Positions 35,223 through 47,235 of a stretch of 64,000 nt of DNA are shown here, one piece after another. The notes below the pieces were generated by a model that worked only from the letters and a program-made list of their open reading frames with translations, searched no databases and had not been told where the DNA came from. Within the stretch, counting starts at the first letter, position 1. Each line of letters begins with the position of its first letter. The stretch lies in assembly GCA_018466975.1 (NCBI GenBank), contig CM031554.1:124001-188000 (forward strand), given 5' to 3'. The DNA is from Sparassis latifolia (taxonomy: Eukaryota; Basidiomycota; Agaricomycetes; Polyporales; Sparassidaceae). The position numbers and the translations under genes were made by a program.

Positions 35223-35245
35223 AAGTCCATGTAGTGCCATGTAGC
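35223..35245 (+). repeat. Candidate left terminal repeat of Plavaka A
   Basis: AAGTCCATGTAGTGCCATGTAGC (two blocks) matches the complement of 47200-47222 at 18 of 23 positions. No target duplication directly abuts it, so this is a candidate only. Confidence 0.35.
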
Positions 35246-35289
35246 ATGCTATAGCCATCACGGTGCTATGTAGCACCGCATAGGCAGGC

Positions 35290-38200
35290 CTACCGGCTGA
35301 GTGGAGGATCCGTCTCGGCAATGAAGCACCCGAATTCTGATTGGCTGGACAAGGATTGAGTGTCGATGCTTAGGGTGCTCGTGTACACTTTCAACTTAGG
35401 ACGCAAGGTGTCAAGTCTCATGGTAAACAACCATACTGCTTTGCGCGAAGCATACAAAACATATGTGTATCTATGTAAGGATTGAGGTAAAATGACGTAC
35501 ACAGCTCCGTGACATTCTGAGTTGTCCAACGAGAATCCATCTCGCGACCGAAATTTGGCACGAGATGACAATTTCGAACAATGCGGTCGATGGAGATGAT
35601 CTCCCATACGGCTGATGCATGCGAGTTGACGGGCTGACAACAAACAACTCAGAATCAGGATCCATACGGCGGCGGAGCGTGTGAACCACTCGATGTATGC
35701 AAGTGGATGCTGTGCAAGCACAGGATAATGTTCAGGCAGTGCAAAGAGCACACGGATGTGTGCCACGCAGAGACCTTCCCATATGTCAGAACATCACAGA
35801 CTCCAGGGCGGGAATAACAAACCTTCTAATGGAGTTCCGGCCGTCACTGGATTGAACTCCCAGTGCGAACAAGAGCGAAGTCAAGATGCGCATGCTGCGC
35901 AGTGCGCCGACCTTGAGCAGGAACTGGTGGAGATGCACGGACTACATTTTTGCAGTGACTAGGATTTGCTGCAGGGATTTGCGGTAGAGTGACAGATAGG
36001 CGAGCATAGAGGTTGAAAGAGTCGAAGAGATGGGGCTTGAAAGAACTGCCGTGGTCACGGAGGTAGATACCAAGCAGTCTACAAAATGGGATGCATGGTG
36101 GTACAAGATGATATCGCCGCTATAACACCTCGGAGAGCATGAGGGTGGTGCTTGGCAATCTTGTACTGAACCTGTAATGAAGTGCTCACATCGCGTGACA
36201 TTTGGGTGGCTTCAATGGCTTCGGATCTTCGCCATCTTCTGGGGCCAAGGACACCACGGAGCAACCTGACCGTGATATCCACCGTTCTTGCACCAATTCA
36301 GATAGAGTGCAAACGGTCGACTGCTTCCTGCCGTCGAAGCCAGATGACCATCTGATATAGATAGTCTTTGCGGTTGCTGGCCCGTATGCATCCTTCGCAT
36401 AGTCGATGTGAAGGCGCCCGGAGATTCAGTGTTGAACCCATCCGCACTCCCAAACAGTTTGATCATTGCGACATAGTGTTTCATCGCATGGATCTTCGGT
36501 ATGTTAAAATGGTCCTGGTTCCGAGCTCCGAGCTCTATGAAAATGTCCTTGTGAGCATGGAAGCCATCAAGAGCTTCTTGCAGGGCTGCCAATGTCTGAG
36601 TCGTGTGTGACTGGAGCGAGGCATAGTAAATGAAGTCGATCGTCGCCCGGACAGCTCGGATGATGCGTGGGTCTGCGCAACCCATGACTAAACCCAGAAA
36701 GACTTTTTCCATCTCCTTGTGCTCCGCTCCTGTCCACTGCGAGACTCCCGATATGCCGTGATCAAAGTGACGAAGACCAGATATTTCACTCATAGAGCGG
36801 AAACATGCATCGACTTCATCGGTACCCACAACCGCAGTACACCACTTCACCAGGTGGTCCTTGAACACACCTTTGTGTAGCTGGTGCAGCAAATCCAGAG
36901 TGAACCATTGGAAAATGTCCGAATATGGCAGATCTTGCCAGAAAGGTGGGTACACCGGCCGCAAACCAAGATCTTTGAATCGATGCTTTTGTTCGGGGCT
37001 TGGGTGATTCGCATCTAGCTGCGCAAGGAGCAACAAAGTCTCAGAGACTTCTCGTTGGGGATGAGTGTCATGTCCTCCCCATTGCTCTGGGACAACCTTG
37101 CACATCGGACATCTATTTTCCATACAGCATGCGACCAGGCATTGTTCAGGATAATCCGCGACATATGAGGCAACAATGGGCCAAACAGACCGTAGTAATC
37201 CATCCGCACATGTCATCGTGACGCCAGTGTGTCCTGCTTCAGCCACTGATGCAAGCATAGCGCGCATGCAGTGGTGAAAGAGTCGGTACTTCACAATGGA
37301 CCTAGTTTTATCACTGAAACAGTCTAGCTTGCCGACAGGAAGATATCCAATCAAGACCGTGGCATGAGAGAAGGCCTTGCGATGCACGTCCTTGGCGATG
37401 TTGCCGATGGTAAGATATACCAGCCAGGCACTTTTGTCTCCACGGAACTGTGATAACCTTGTCTTGTCGGACGACAGTATGACCGGTGCAATTGTGGCAC
37501 CGGGAGGAAGGTGTTCCTGTGACCTGTCAGTGAGTTATGCAAAGACGTGTAGAAAAGGACTTCTTACCTGCAGGTTTGACCACCACTCCGCTGTCCACAT
37601 CTCACTTGTGATCTGAACTTCACCATTTTCATCGGCAAACTGACGCTCCGGTACGTACTTCATGACGTCTTCAAAAACAGGATTGTTGAAGAGCTCGCGG
37701 ATGCACTCAAGTGGATCGCAGAACCACAGCTCTAGGTTTTCTGTCAGGACATTTCCGTCTTGATCAGGGAGATCCCCAGTGAGTTCAATATCCTCACACC
37801 TCCAGTCAACTCCGCTGGGTAGCGAGTCAACTGCGCTTAGCAAAGCATCTTTGTTATGATAGGAGGGATGGACGCGACTGCTGATCTGTGCTCGTTTTGG
37901 TAAGTTCAACATCCACTTTGTCCCGTGGACAGATGGTTACGTACGATAGGAAGCTTCAAGAAGTTCTCTGCCTGTGTATGTCCCACATTCTGGATGAGCC
38001 ACTTCACCAATTCCCACTCCTCATTGTTTTCGAATGGTCCATATATTTCAGATCCTTGCAAAATCTGCTCATCGTGAATGCTCGTGAACAGTGTCTTCGA
38101 CTCACCCAAAGACTGCCCTGCACCGGAGAAGACTTGAGCATAACGAGCCTGTGGATAGCTGGAGTCCTCGTCCAGAATCTCCTCCACCGACGGCCTGTGA

Positions 38201-38529
38201 GGTAGTGATGCATCTACATCCGCCTCCAACGGTACCTCAGGCTCAACATCGGCTTCAGCTACAGGAGCATAATCCTCTGCACCTGCATCGTGGTCCATAT
38301 CGAGCATGTTGGACAATATGGTGAGCCCTTCTTCAGAAGCTGCAGAGGGGAGATGGTTTTCAGGAGTAGAAACAGTGTCTGCATTACTGTCGACACTCGA
38401 CTGTTGATTCAGGTGTAAATTGGTCCACCATGAATTACGCCGCCGTAAACATGCCGTTGCTTGGGCCTGGTGACGCTGAACAGCAGTCTCAGTTTTAAAG
38501 GATGCTCTGCAGAACTGACAGATTGCCAT
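35290..38529 (-). pseudogene. Plavaka-family transposase A, probably decayed at its 3' end
   Basis: Start MAICQFCRASFKTETAVQRH at 38529: a C2H2-type finger followed by an acidic linker. After an intron comes LELWFCDPLECIRELFNNP and SEMWTAEWWSNLQ. Then LPPGATIAPVILSSDKTRLS and the well conserved core VLIGYLPVGKLDCFSDKTRS, VTMTCADGLLRSVWPIVASY, DYPEQCLVACCMENRCPMCK, FQWFTLDLLHQLHKGVFKDH, GVSQWTGAEHKEMEKVFLGL and IPKIHAMKHYVAMIKLFGSA. The C-terminal part (HIRVLFALPEHYPV, YIEWFTRSAA, DPDSELFVVSP) is spread over different frames between 36080 and 35290, suggesting frameshifts. Plavaka proteins are transposases of a CACTA-related superfamily common in Agaricomycetes. It belongs to a different Plavaka subgroup from copy B. 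Confidence 0.8.
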
Positions 38530-38708
38530 AGGTTAAAGGAGTGTTGCAAAAGTGTTTGCAGATTTCCAGGACACCGTGGAGTTCTTCACAACCGGCGAGC
38601 GCCGGTGTTTGCAAGTGATTGGAACCACTGGGCATTTTTCTAAAATTTCCGCGCGCCCTTTTACTTCCTCTGTCTTACTCTCCATCATTGCAGCGAGGGA
38701 GGCCCACC
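38530..38708. promoter_or_regulatory. Divergent promoter, Plavaka A / DUF6532
   Basis: Only 179 bp separates the two start codons (38529 minus, 38709 plus). It contains the palindrome-like ACCGGCGAGCGCCGGT at about 38591. Shared promoter function is inferred from spacing. Confidence 0.45.
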
Positions 38709-41012
38709 ATGGCTGATCCTCCCGACGATGTTTCTCAATTCCAGTCTCAAGAGCCTCCTGGTCCATCAGGCCGTGGGCACCGCCAGCCTCGCTCCACTAC
38801 ATGCCTTGAAGGTCACCGTATGTCTGCGCATTTTCTTCCTTCACTCAGATATGCTCACTGTATTATTTTGCAGTTGATTCTATTGCAAAATCGCAAGCAC
38901 GATGTCAGCTATATGAAGCTCGCAAGCTGGCTCAGAAAAGCATGGATGTACCAGTCCAGTCGCTGTCGCAGAGTTACACTGGCATGCTTCCGATCTCTCT
39001 GTCTACTCTGACGGCCACAGAGGCCTCTCACGAGCAGGCCTTCATGCAGCAGATGTGGCAGCCACCTGATACCTCTACAGTTCAAGAGCCGCACAATATG
39101 TTTATGTCCAGCACGATGCCCAAAATTGCTCATCGCAATTTAGATAATTTTAATTTCGAGTCCCTTACATTTGATACTCTTGCCCAAGCTCATTCGTACA
39201 CATATAACCCGTCAACCCCTTCCATTCACACTGCCCCTAATCAATTACTCCTTCAGCATGATGCATCAACAGCAATCACATTGGATCAGAGTTTCGAACG
39301 CCAGGAACTAGCTCTGCACGTGCCCGGTTCCTCAAGGCCTTCTCCCGATGGTAATACCTGACTCAATCTCATTACCACTAGCGTGTCGCTCAGCTCAATC
39401 ATGCAGAACCCGGTGATGAATGTGCCATGACTACTCAATCTGATAGCCAACTTGTTGACCAGCCCCTTCTGCGTGGGATGCAGATGGTGCATGAGCCTCT
39501 TCGTTTCTTGTCCGCTGACTACTAGCTGATGTACAAAATACGAACTATTCTCTAGATCAGTTCGACCCCTGTATCCCTCCCAGTGCATTGTGTCAGTAAA
39601 CATGGTCTTGTCCACCGCATTCCTGCGCGCACGGCAAGTACTCCAAAACCCACTCAGACCCTCGTTCCTACTGCACGCAAGCCTCATTTAGTACGACGAG
39701 TCACGGGCTCCAGAGTTCAGCGACCCGCATTGGGTAACTCCGCAGCAATCAATACTTTGCAGCGTATGGGCACTGTTACTGCACATACGCAGGACAGTCC
39801 CAGTCTCATGGCAAGTAAACATACAACATACCTCGCTGTTCTCATTGCTTATAGAATGTTAGACTGGCGCTGGGCAAAATGTGATGAGTACCCCGACCTC
39901 ATCTAATGATGGATGTATCGAGGCGCTCGAGGACGATGACACTTCTGCCGAGGACGCAGAGGATCTCCCTCCCACGAAGAAGCCCAAAAAAACTCTGCGC
40001 GACCGCAGTGCACGTGGACTCACAGCGGAGCGCCATGCGATTATTGTCGTGGTGTACCAGCACTTCAAGCTCATGCTGTGCACAGAGGGTGCATATCCGG
40101 TGTCGGCAGATGAGGACAGGATGATAGCAGAAGCTTGGACTATAGCTTGTGGCGAGAAGGAAACCCCGGACGACCTGGTCCCCACCGAGCAGGAGCGCTT
40201 GTTGGTGAGTGCAGTAGTATGACAGTGCTTACTCTCATGTGTACTGAAGGCTACTTCGAAGGTGCGAACGCGTGCCACGCAAGTACGCAGTGCTCTCAAG
40301 AGTCTTGCATGGCAACTGCTGGAGAAGCACTACGGTTTCAAGCAGGGCCTTACTGCTGAAATCAAGGAGTACAACCGTGCCCTTGTGGCATTATTGAAGC
40401 CAAAGGTTGCATTCGCACATATAGTACGTTCACTCCTCACTCAGTATGCAAGCACTAATACCGACCTATATGTGATTCGGCAGGATCCACACAATCCGAC
40501 GACGATGTGTCGTCACCCAATCATCGCGGAAATCATCACAAGGATGTGGTTCAAAGATGCCGAAGATGATGGTGTGCATCATCCCGAGTACTTCGAGAAT
40601 GGCCTAGTGATGCTACTCGCCCTCGTCCTAACAGAGGTGAGTATCTTCATCCCTCTAACAAGCCTCTTACTCATATTATGATGGCCTCAGATTGAATGTG
40701 CCATTGATGAATGGGCTACGGGGATCCATCACGCTGTCGAACTTCGCGCTCCGAAGTACAAGCAGAATTACGAAAGGCACCTCCGAGAGCTTCGCAAGTG
40801 GGAGAGGTACTCGAGTACGCGGTCGAAAGCCCCGCAGTGCATGCAAGATGACTTACTGAAGACACTCAGGTGCGTTATTGATCTTCTGTCCTCATGGACA
40901 TTGTTGCTCAGTTCGCATTTGCAGAGCGAATGCAGGTGTTTCGGATCAATCAAATAATTCTGCAGCTGAGGAGGATCTGTCTGACGATGACTTTGCTACG
41001 TACGAGATATGA
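38709..41012 (+). CDS. DUF6532-type accessory protein of the Plavaka A element
   Basis: Start MADPPDDVSQFQSQEPPGPS at 38709. A long Ser/Thr/Gln-rich region follows (for example RNLDNFNFESLTFDTLAQAH) and then an acidic-basic segment with PTKKPKKTLRDRSARGLT. The conserved domain follows over four exons: ERHAIIVVVYQHFKLMLCTE, ATQVRSALKSLAWQLLEKHY, HPIIAEIITRMWFKDAEDDG, YFENGLVMLLALVLTEIECA and YKQNYERHLRELRKWERYSS. It ends LSDDDFATYEI-stop. This corresponds, from memory, to DUF6532, found in many basidiomycete proteins of unknown role. An exon ending in a stop around 39525 means the middle of the gene model (39360-39880) is uncertain. It shares a 179 bp divergent promoter with the transposase, which suggests a role in the element's life cycle. 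Confidence 0.6.
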
Positions 41013-41314
41013 TCGCCCTCTGATGCTGGTCAATGTTTGTATTCCTGCGCTACTTAGCTACAGATTACTATATATGACATTGAACGGTGACATCATCTCG
41101 TATGTTTCGAATCTGCGATGTGTGCGGGCACGAGTTGTCGACCGGCTGACATCGGACCGAAATAAGTTGCAGCTGCCGACGTATCATTTGTGATCCTAAA
41201 GATAGATTTTCGACGGATCTACAGGTGGCTACGCGGCCCTATGAGCCAATTGTCCAACATCGCTACCAGTCTACGCTGACCTACAGTGGGGAGACCAGTT
41301 CTACAGAGCTGCAT
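41013..41314. other. Non-coding right flank of the DUF6532 gene
   Basis: No gene. It is probably the inner right end of the Plavaka A element and leads directly to the Copia target site ATACA at 41315-41319. Confidence 0.45.
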
Positions 41315-41319
41315 ATACA

Positions 41320-41692
41320 TGTTAGATTAGATAATCCATCAGTCTCTTAAGTGTCTAGACTCAAAGCAATGCAAGATGCTGTACACCTAGATACCTATTG
41401 ATCAGGCTGCGCTATGCACTGCTATGTAGAAGCTATGCATAGCTATGCCTGCCTATGTTCATAACCACAATCCTGTGTTACTCACAGGTTTGTATAGCCA
41501 CACTCTAGGTAGATATAAACCCCCTAGAGTCCACTCTGAGTCCTCAGTGACTCACTTCTGGACTCTAGGTGAGTAGAGTACTTTGTCCTCAATATTACTG
41601 AGTGACTCACTTCTGGACTCTAGCTGTGTTGCCCAGCTCTTCTGTCCTGTTATTTGAGTTCCCTACAAGGTCTGCATATTGCGACTTTATTA
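41320..41692 (+). repeat. 5' LTR of Copia element
   Basis: 373 bp, TGTTAGATTAGATAATCCAT to GCGACTTTATTA. It contains two copies of GTGACTCACTTCTGGACTCTA (at about 41549 and 41602, written here with the shared core) and a TATAAA at about 41514. Confidence 0.95.
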
Positions 41693-41712
41693 GGTTATGA
41701 GCCCCGCGCTCT
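41693..41712 (+). promoter_or_regulatory. Primer-binding site, half-tRNA-iMet type
   Basis: GGTTATGAGCCCCGCGCT follows the LTR directly. It is complementary to the anticodon-arm region (CUCAUAACC) of initiator methionine tRNA, not to the tRNA 3' end. This is the internal priming mode known from Drosophila copia and yeast Ty5. Confidence 0.7.
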
Positions 41713-42024
41713 AGCCCCTTTGCTGTTGCTTTGTCTTGGTCACTTTTCTGTGCCTTTCTTGTCCTTATAGTGTGCTGCATATCCTTTATTTACAAAGACA
41801 CCAACTGTTGGGTCTGTGCACTTCAGTGGGCCAGCCTTTGACCTTCTTGGGAACATCCTGGTAATCATCCCAGTGACCTGAGCGGTTGTACAACTGGGTG
41901 TTTAGTAAATACTTACTGGTTACAATTACTATACCTCCTTTCCTGCACACACTCCTGAGGACTATCCTGCACTTTTTCAAGCACCAGACATAATCACACA
42001 CAACCCTTTACCCCTTTCCACATC

Positions 42025-45000
42025 ATGTCTTCCACCTCTACCCACACTCCCAACTTTGCCAAGCTCAATGACTCCAATTACCCTACTTGGAGCGGTGAAA
42101 TGGCTGCCTGGTTGCGCTCTGCAAACCTTTGAGACTTGTCAATGGCAAGCTTCCACAGCCAAAGCTCTCTGGATCACCTACAGCAGCTGAGCAAACCAAG
42201 CTAGACACTTGGGAGGCCAATGCAGAGAAAGCAGCTGGTCAAATCTATTTGATGGTGGAACCAGATCAGCGCACTCACTTTGCTGGTGTGGTGGATGACC
42301 CTATCAAAATGTGGGAACAGCTTGCAGCTGTTCATCTGCAGAAGAAACCTGGAGCGCGTTTCAATGCTTATGATGATGTCTTCTCCATCAGAAAGCAACC
42401 AGAGGAATCACTTCAAGGGCTTGTCAATAAGGTCAATGCTGCCATGCAGCGTGTTAAAGACCTTCGCCCTAATGACTTTAATCTGACAAAGCTGGATGAA
42501 GAGTTAACCTCCATGGCTATGATTCGTGCTCTTCCTGTGGAGGAATATGGCGCTTTTACCTCTGCGCTACTTCAGCGTGATATCCTGAGCAAAGATGTTG
42601 TCACCCAGGCTTTTGTCACAGAGGAAATCAATCATCGTCATCGCACCACTTCCTCTCCCAAAGCAGATCAAGCACTCACCACTGCTTCCTCCTCACAGCT
42701 CACCTGCGATTTTTGTGAGGGTAAAGGACACACACAGTCCAATTGCTATGCTTTCCAGAATGCTTCAAAGAAAGCCAAGGAAAATCGCAAAGAGCGCCGC
42801 TCTAAGCGTGGAAACAAGGCAAATGCTACTGCTGCTGCTGCCACCCAGAATACCACTCAGGTTGACCCTACCACTGTCACAGAGTCTGCTGGCAAAGCAA
42901 GTCTCTCTGACCCACTTCAGCTTGATGCTGACTTTAACTGGAATGCAGACACAGGCGCCACTTCTCATATGACACCTCATCACCACTGGCTTAGAAATTA
43001 CAAGCCTTTGGTCATTCCAATCAAACTCGCTGATAACACCATTGTCATGTCTGCTGGGGTGGGAACAGTTGTATTTAATCCAGTGATTGCAGGGAAAGCA
43101 GTCAGGCCTGTGGAATTCACTAGGGTGCTGCATGTCCCAAGGCTCAGGAACAATCTCCTCTCTTGTCTGTATTTAGTTCGTCAGAAAGGCTTCAGAATTC
43201 ACATAGAGTCCAAGTTCATGACCTTCCTTCACTCTCGTCAGACTCTATTTGTTGCCTCTATCACAGAGAACTACACTGCCTTTCTTGATGGAACTGTACA
43301 ACCAGCTCCAGAGTCTGCACAGGCTATAACCACAGTCCCTCTTGATTTAAATCTCTGGCATCGTCGCTTTGCTCATCACAACTATGCCGATGTCCAAAAG
43401 ATGATTAGAGAGGAGCTAGTGACTGGTCTTATGCTGGATTCAAAGCAGCAGCCTGACCCCATTTGCGAACCATGTCTGGCCGGTAAAATGCATGCCAATC
43501 CCTTCCCTACATCGGACAGTCATGCCTCCAAACCCCTAGAATTAATTCACACAGATGTCCATGGACCTCTGCCTGTGTGTACACACTCAGGATATCGGTA
43601 CTGGATCATCTTCATAGATGATTACAGCCGATTCAGGGTTGTGCTATTGCTAAAGGCTAAGAGTGAAGCCTTTGATGCTTTCAAGCAGTATAAAGCTTAT
43701 GCTGAAAATCTGCTTGAAGCAAAAATCAAGGCTGTCCAGGATGACAAGGGTGGGGAGTACATGTCCAATGCCTTTATACAGTTTACTCAGGAGGCAGGGA
43801 TTGAGCGCAGACATACCACGCGCAATAGACCACAGCAGAATGGAGTTGCAGAGCGAGCTAATCGCACAATGGACAATGACATCACTGCTATGCTAGCAGA
43901 GTCTAAACTGCCTCCTTCCTTCTGGGGAGAATGCATTGCATCTATGGTGCATGTCTGGAACCGTCTGCCTACAGCAGTGGTAAAGGGTGCAACTCCCTAT
44001 GAGCTGTGGTACAAGCGGAAGCCAGATGTCAGCCATCTTCGTGTTTGGGGCTGTACTGCCTATGTGCATGTGCAGAAGGATCAGCGTATAGGTCTGGGAC
44101 CACACATGCAGAAATGCGTGTTTATTGGTTATTCTGCAGGATACAAGGGGTGGAAGTTCTACAATCCTGACACCAAAAAGACTATAATCTCAGAACGTGC
44201 TGATTTTGATGAGCGCTACTTCCCTGGCCTCAAATGCACTCCTGATATTCCTCCTCCACCCTCTATGTCATTTCCACCTGCAGACATTATTCCTCTACCT
44301 GTAGCACCTGTACCTGGACAGGATTTAGGGGGAGATGGTGCACATGTGCCAAATCCTATACCCGGTCCAGTTGCTTCAGAAGCTGATCCACCTGCACCAC
44401 CTGCACCACCTGCACCTGAGCATCCAGTAACTCCACCACCACCAGATCCTTCAGAGCATTATAGAGTTCCAACTCCTCCTCCATTTGAACCTATAGATCA
44501 TCGTCCAATTGCTCAGCGCCGGTACCTCGCAACATTAGGCCCACCTGGAAAATGCGAACTTCACCACCACCTATGCAGGATGCAGAGTCTGAGGACGAGT
44601 TGGATGTGATAGATGCAGATGCTGACTTTGTTGAAGTCCAGTTTGCTGGTCTATCTGCTGGAGCAGACCCTCGGACCTATAAACAGGCTATGGGCAGTCC
44701 TGATGCTGATAAGTGGCAGCAAGCAGCCAATGAAGAGATTATGTCTCTAATGGCCAATAACACATGGGACATTGTTCCACTGCCACCAGGCAAAAGGGCA
44801 ATAGGCTCAGGCTGGGTGTTCAAGGTGAAGCACAATGCAGATGGTTCTGTAGAGCGCTATAAAGGCAGATTAGTCGCCAAGGGTTACAGTCAACGCCCTG
44901 GCTTTGACTACACAGAAGTCTTTGCTCCCACATTCCGTCAACCTGCATTGCGCCTTATTCTAGCTCTTGCTGCAGCAGAGGATCTAGAACTTCACTCTGT

Positions 45001-46223
45001 GGATATCTCATCTGCCTTCCTAAATGGAGACTTGGAGGAAGAGATCTACATGCAACAACCTGAGGGGTTTCACCAGGGTGGTCCAGAAATGGTCTGCAGG
45101 CTAAATAAGTCACTCTATGGCTTGAAGCAAGGTGCACGCCAGTGGAACAAGAAGCTTCATGAGGTGCTCACCAAAATGGGCTTCACTGCCTTCAGTCTGA
45201 CAGAAGCATCTATGTGTACATTAGGAAGATGTGCGCATTATTGTCCCAGTCTTTATAGACGATATGACACTTGCTTCAAAGTCCAAGAAGGCACTTGATG
45301 ACACTGTCAAGGAGTTAAAGTCATATTTTAAACTCCGAGACCTTGGATCTACCCAGTTTCTGCTGGGCATAGACATCAAAAGAGACCGTGCAAAGCATAC
45401 CATTTCACTCTCACAGCGCCAGTATATAGTGGATATGCTGGAGCGTTATGGTCTCTCTGACTGCAAGTCTGTCAGCACTCCTATGAATCCTGGAGCAGAG
45501 CTTTCAAAGGCCCTTGCACCTCAGACACAGGAAGAGGCAGAATATATGCACAAAGTGCCTTATCTCAGTGCTGTAGGGGCACTGATGTATTTGGCCATCA
45601 CCACTCGTCCAGACATCATGTTTGCCATTGGATGTCTTGCGCGTTTTAATGCCAATCCTGGTCCTGCACATTGGATTGCTGTGAAGCATATCTTCCGCTA
45701 TCTGAAGGGCACAATGGACTTAAGGCTGCACTATGGTCCCAGTGATGTAAAGGAGTTCTTCCTAACCTACACGGACTCAGACTTTGGTGGTGAGAGGGAT
45801 AACCGTCGCTCCACTGGTGGTTACCTTGTAAAAGTGGGCACAGGTGCTATTAGCTGGAGTAGCAAGCTTCAGTCCCTTATTGCCCAATCCACCACAGAAG
45901 CCGAGTACATTGCTGCAGTTGAAGCAGGAAAGGAAATCCTCTGGATGCGTAATCTTCTCACAGAACTGGGGTATACAGTGTCCAAAGCCTCTACACTTTA
46001 CATGGACAATCAGTCTGCAATCAGTGTCTCTAAAAATCCAGAACATCATGGCAGAATGAAGCACTTGGATCTGCGCTTCTTCTGGCTTCGAGACACTGTG
46101 GAGGCAGGTCGAATTGCACCAGTATATATTCCTACTGCAGAGATGATAGCGGACATTTTGACAAAGCCCTTGCCGGCGGCAAAGATTATCTACTGCCGTG
46201 AGATGATGGGCTTGAGGATCTAA
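42025..46223 (+). pseudogene. Copia gag-pol polyprotein, frameshifted
   Basis: Start MSSTSTHTPNFAKLNDSNYP at 42025; a stop at 42130 is one base out of frame with the continuation RLVNGKLPQPKLSG. Gag ends in a zinc knuckle, CDFCEGKGHTQSNC (about 42712). Then come protease WNADTGATSHMT (42943), the GAG-pre-integrase block LNLWHRRFAHHNY, integrase from HTDVHGPLPV to NRPQQNGVAERANRTMDN (43548-43880) and a proline-rich linker. Reverse transcriptase has RLVAKGYSQRPGFDYTEVFA, VDISSAFLNGDLEEEIYMQQ and the active-site FIDDMTLAS (45252). RNase H has TDSDFGGERDN and STTEAEYIAA (45890). Further frame changes occur at about 44545 and twice at about 45190-45225. With identical LTRs this implies mobilisation in trans, or sequence errors. 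Confidence 0.9.
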
Positions 46224-46241
46224 TCATCAAAAACCCGGATC

Positions 46242-46712
46242 TTGCCGGATAGAGCATATAACTCGAACATTGTCGGATCGGTGTTTTCTCGGATCATCTG
46301 TCTGCCACATATACCACTCTCACTGCTGCGGTTCAAATCATCTCTTTGCCCCTTCCACCACTATGAAAACCTTCGCCATTGCCCTTCTTATTACTGCAGG
46401 GCGCTCTTCCTGCCATTCTCCTTCTTTCTTTTATTATGCCATCACCCGTATCTGGCCAGCACCACCCCCGCTCGACATCGAATTGGAACGCATTACCATT
46501 CCGGCATCCAATCAACCCACTCATCACATGCTTGTTCACCCGGCTATGCCACCTGCGCTCACATTCGGCGACACTCACTGCACTTCACCACTCAGCAGTT
46601 CGATGAGTTGGATGACCTTGCATCTATGATGCTGCGTGACAGCGAGATGGAAGCCGAACATCCATTCAAGTCTAAATCGTGCGACGAGGAACATTGGGAT
46701 GTAGTGGAATGA
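46242..46712 (+). CDS. Possible small extra ORF downstream of pol
   Basis: The 560 bp between RNase H and the 3' LTR is unusually long. One frame stays open for 156 codons and ends acidic (FDELDDLASMMLRDSEMEAE). An overlapping frame begins MKTFAIALLITA, which resembles a secretion leader. Neither matches a family I know, and the frame may be fortuitous. Confidence 0.25.
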   Translation: MPDRAYNSNIVGSVFSRIICLPHIPLSLLRFKSSLCPFHHYENLRHCPSYYCRALFLPFSFFLLLCHHPYLASTTPARHRIGTHYHSGIQSTHSSHACSPGYATCAHIRRHSLHFTTQQFDELDDLASMMLRDSEMEAEHPFKSKSCDEEHWDVVE

Positions 46713-46775
46713 GTGGGTTCAGGGGGAGGTATGTGGAGCTCTTGCATTCTGTTGAAGAGGGAAGACTCGTTGGAT

Positions 46776-46785
46776 TAAGGGGGAG
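46776..46785 (+). promoter_or_regulatory. Polypurine tract of Copia element
   Basis: AAGGGGGAG lies immediately before the 3' LTR, the expected plus-strand priming site. Confidence 0.8.
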
Positions 46786-47158
46786 TGTTAGATTAGATAA
46801 TCCATCAGTCTCTTAAGTGTCTAGACTCAAAGCAATGCAAGATGCTGTACACCTAGATACCTATTGATCAGGCTGCGCTATGCACTGCTATGTAGAAGCT
46901 ATGCATAGCTATGCCTGCCTATGTTCATAACCACAATCCTGTGTTACTCACAGGTTTGTATAGCCACACTCTAGGTAGATATAAACCCCCTAGAGTCCAC
47001 TCTGAGTCCTCAGTGACTCACTTCTGGACTCTAGGTGAGTAGAGTACTTTGTCCTCAATATTACTGAGTGACTCACTTCTGGACTCTAGCTGTGTTGCCC
47101 AGCTCTTCTGTCCTGTTATTTGAGTTCCCTACAAGGTCTGCATATTGCGACTTTATTA
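46786..47158 (+). repeat. 3' LTR of Copia element
   Basis: 373 bp, no difference from the 5' LTR seen on reading both; followed by ATACA. Confidence 0.95.
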
Positions 47159-47199
47159 ATACAGGGGACTTGGCAACCGGACTCGTAGTTCCTAGCCGA

Positions 47200-47222
47200 G
47201 CTACATAGTCCTACGTAGACTT
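47200..47222 (-). repeat. Candidate right terminal repeat of Plavaka A
   Basis: Complement of 35223-35245 at 18 of 23 positions, placed 36 bp outside the Copia duplication. Tentative. Confidence 0.35.
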
Positions 47223-47235
47223 CTTGCAACTTCCA

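Larger units (their letters stand above)
41320..47158 (+). mobile_element. Ty1/Copia LTR retrotransposon, 5.84 kb
   Basis: Two 373 bp LTRs (41320-41692 and 46786-47158) look identical by eye. They are flanked by the 5 bp duplication ATACA (41315-41319 and 47159-47163). Inside are a tRNA-iMet-type primer site, a gag-pol frame in Copia order (protease, integrase, reverse transcriptase, RNase H) and a polypurine tract. The LTR begins TG but ends TA rather than the usual CA. The insertion is very recent, but the coding region is frameshifted. Confidence 0.95.
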
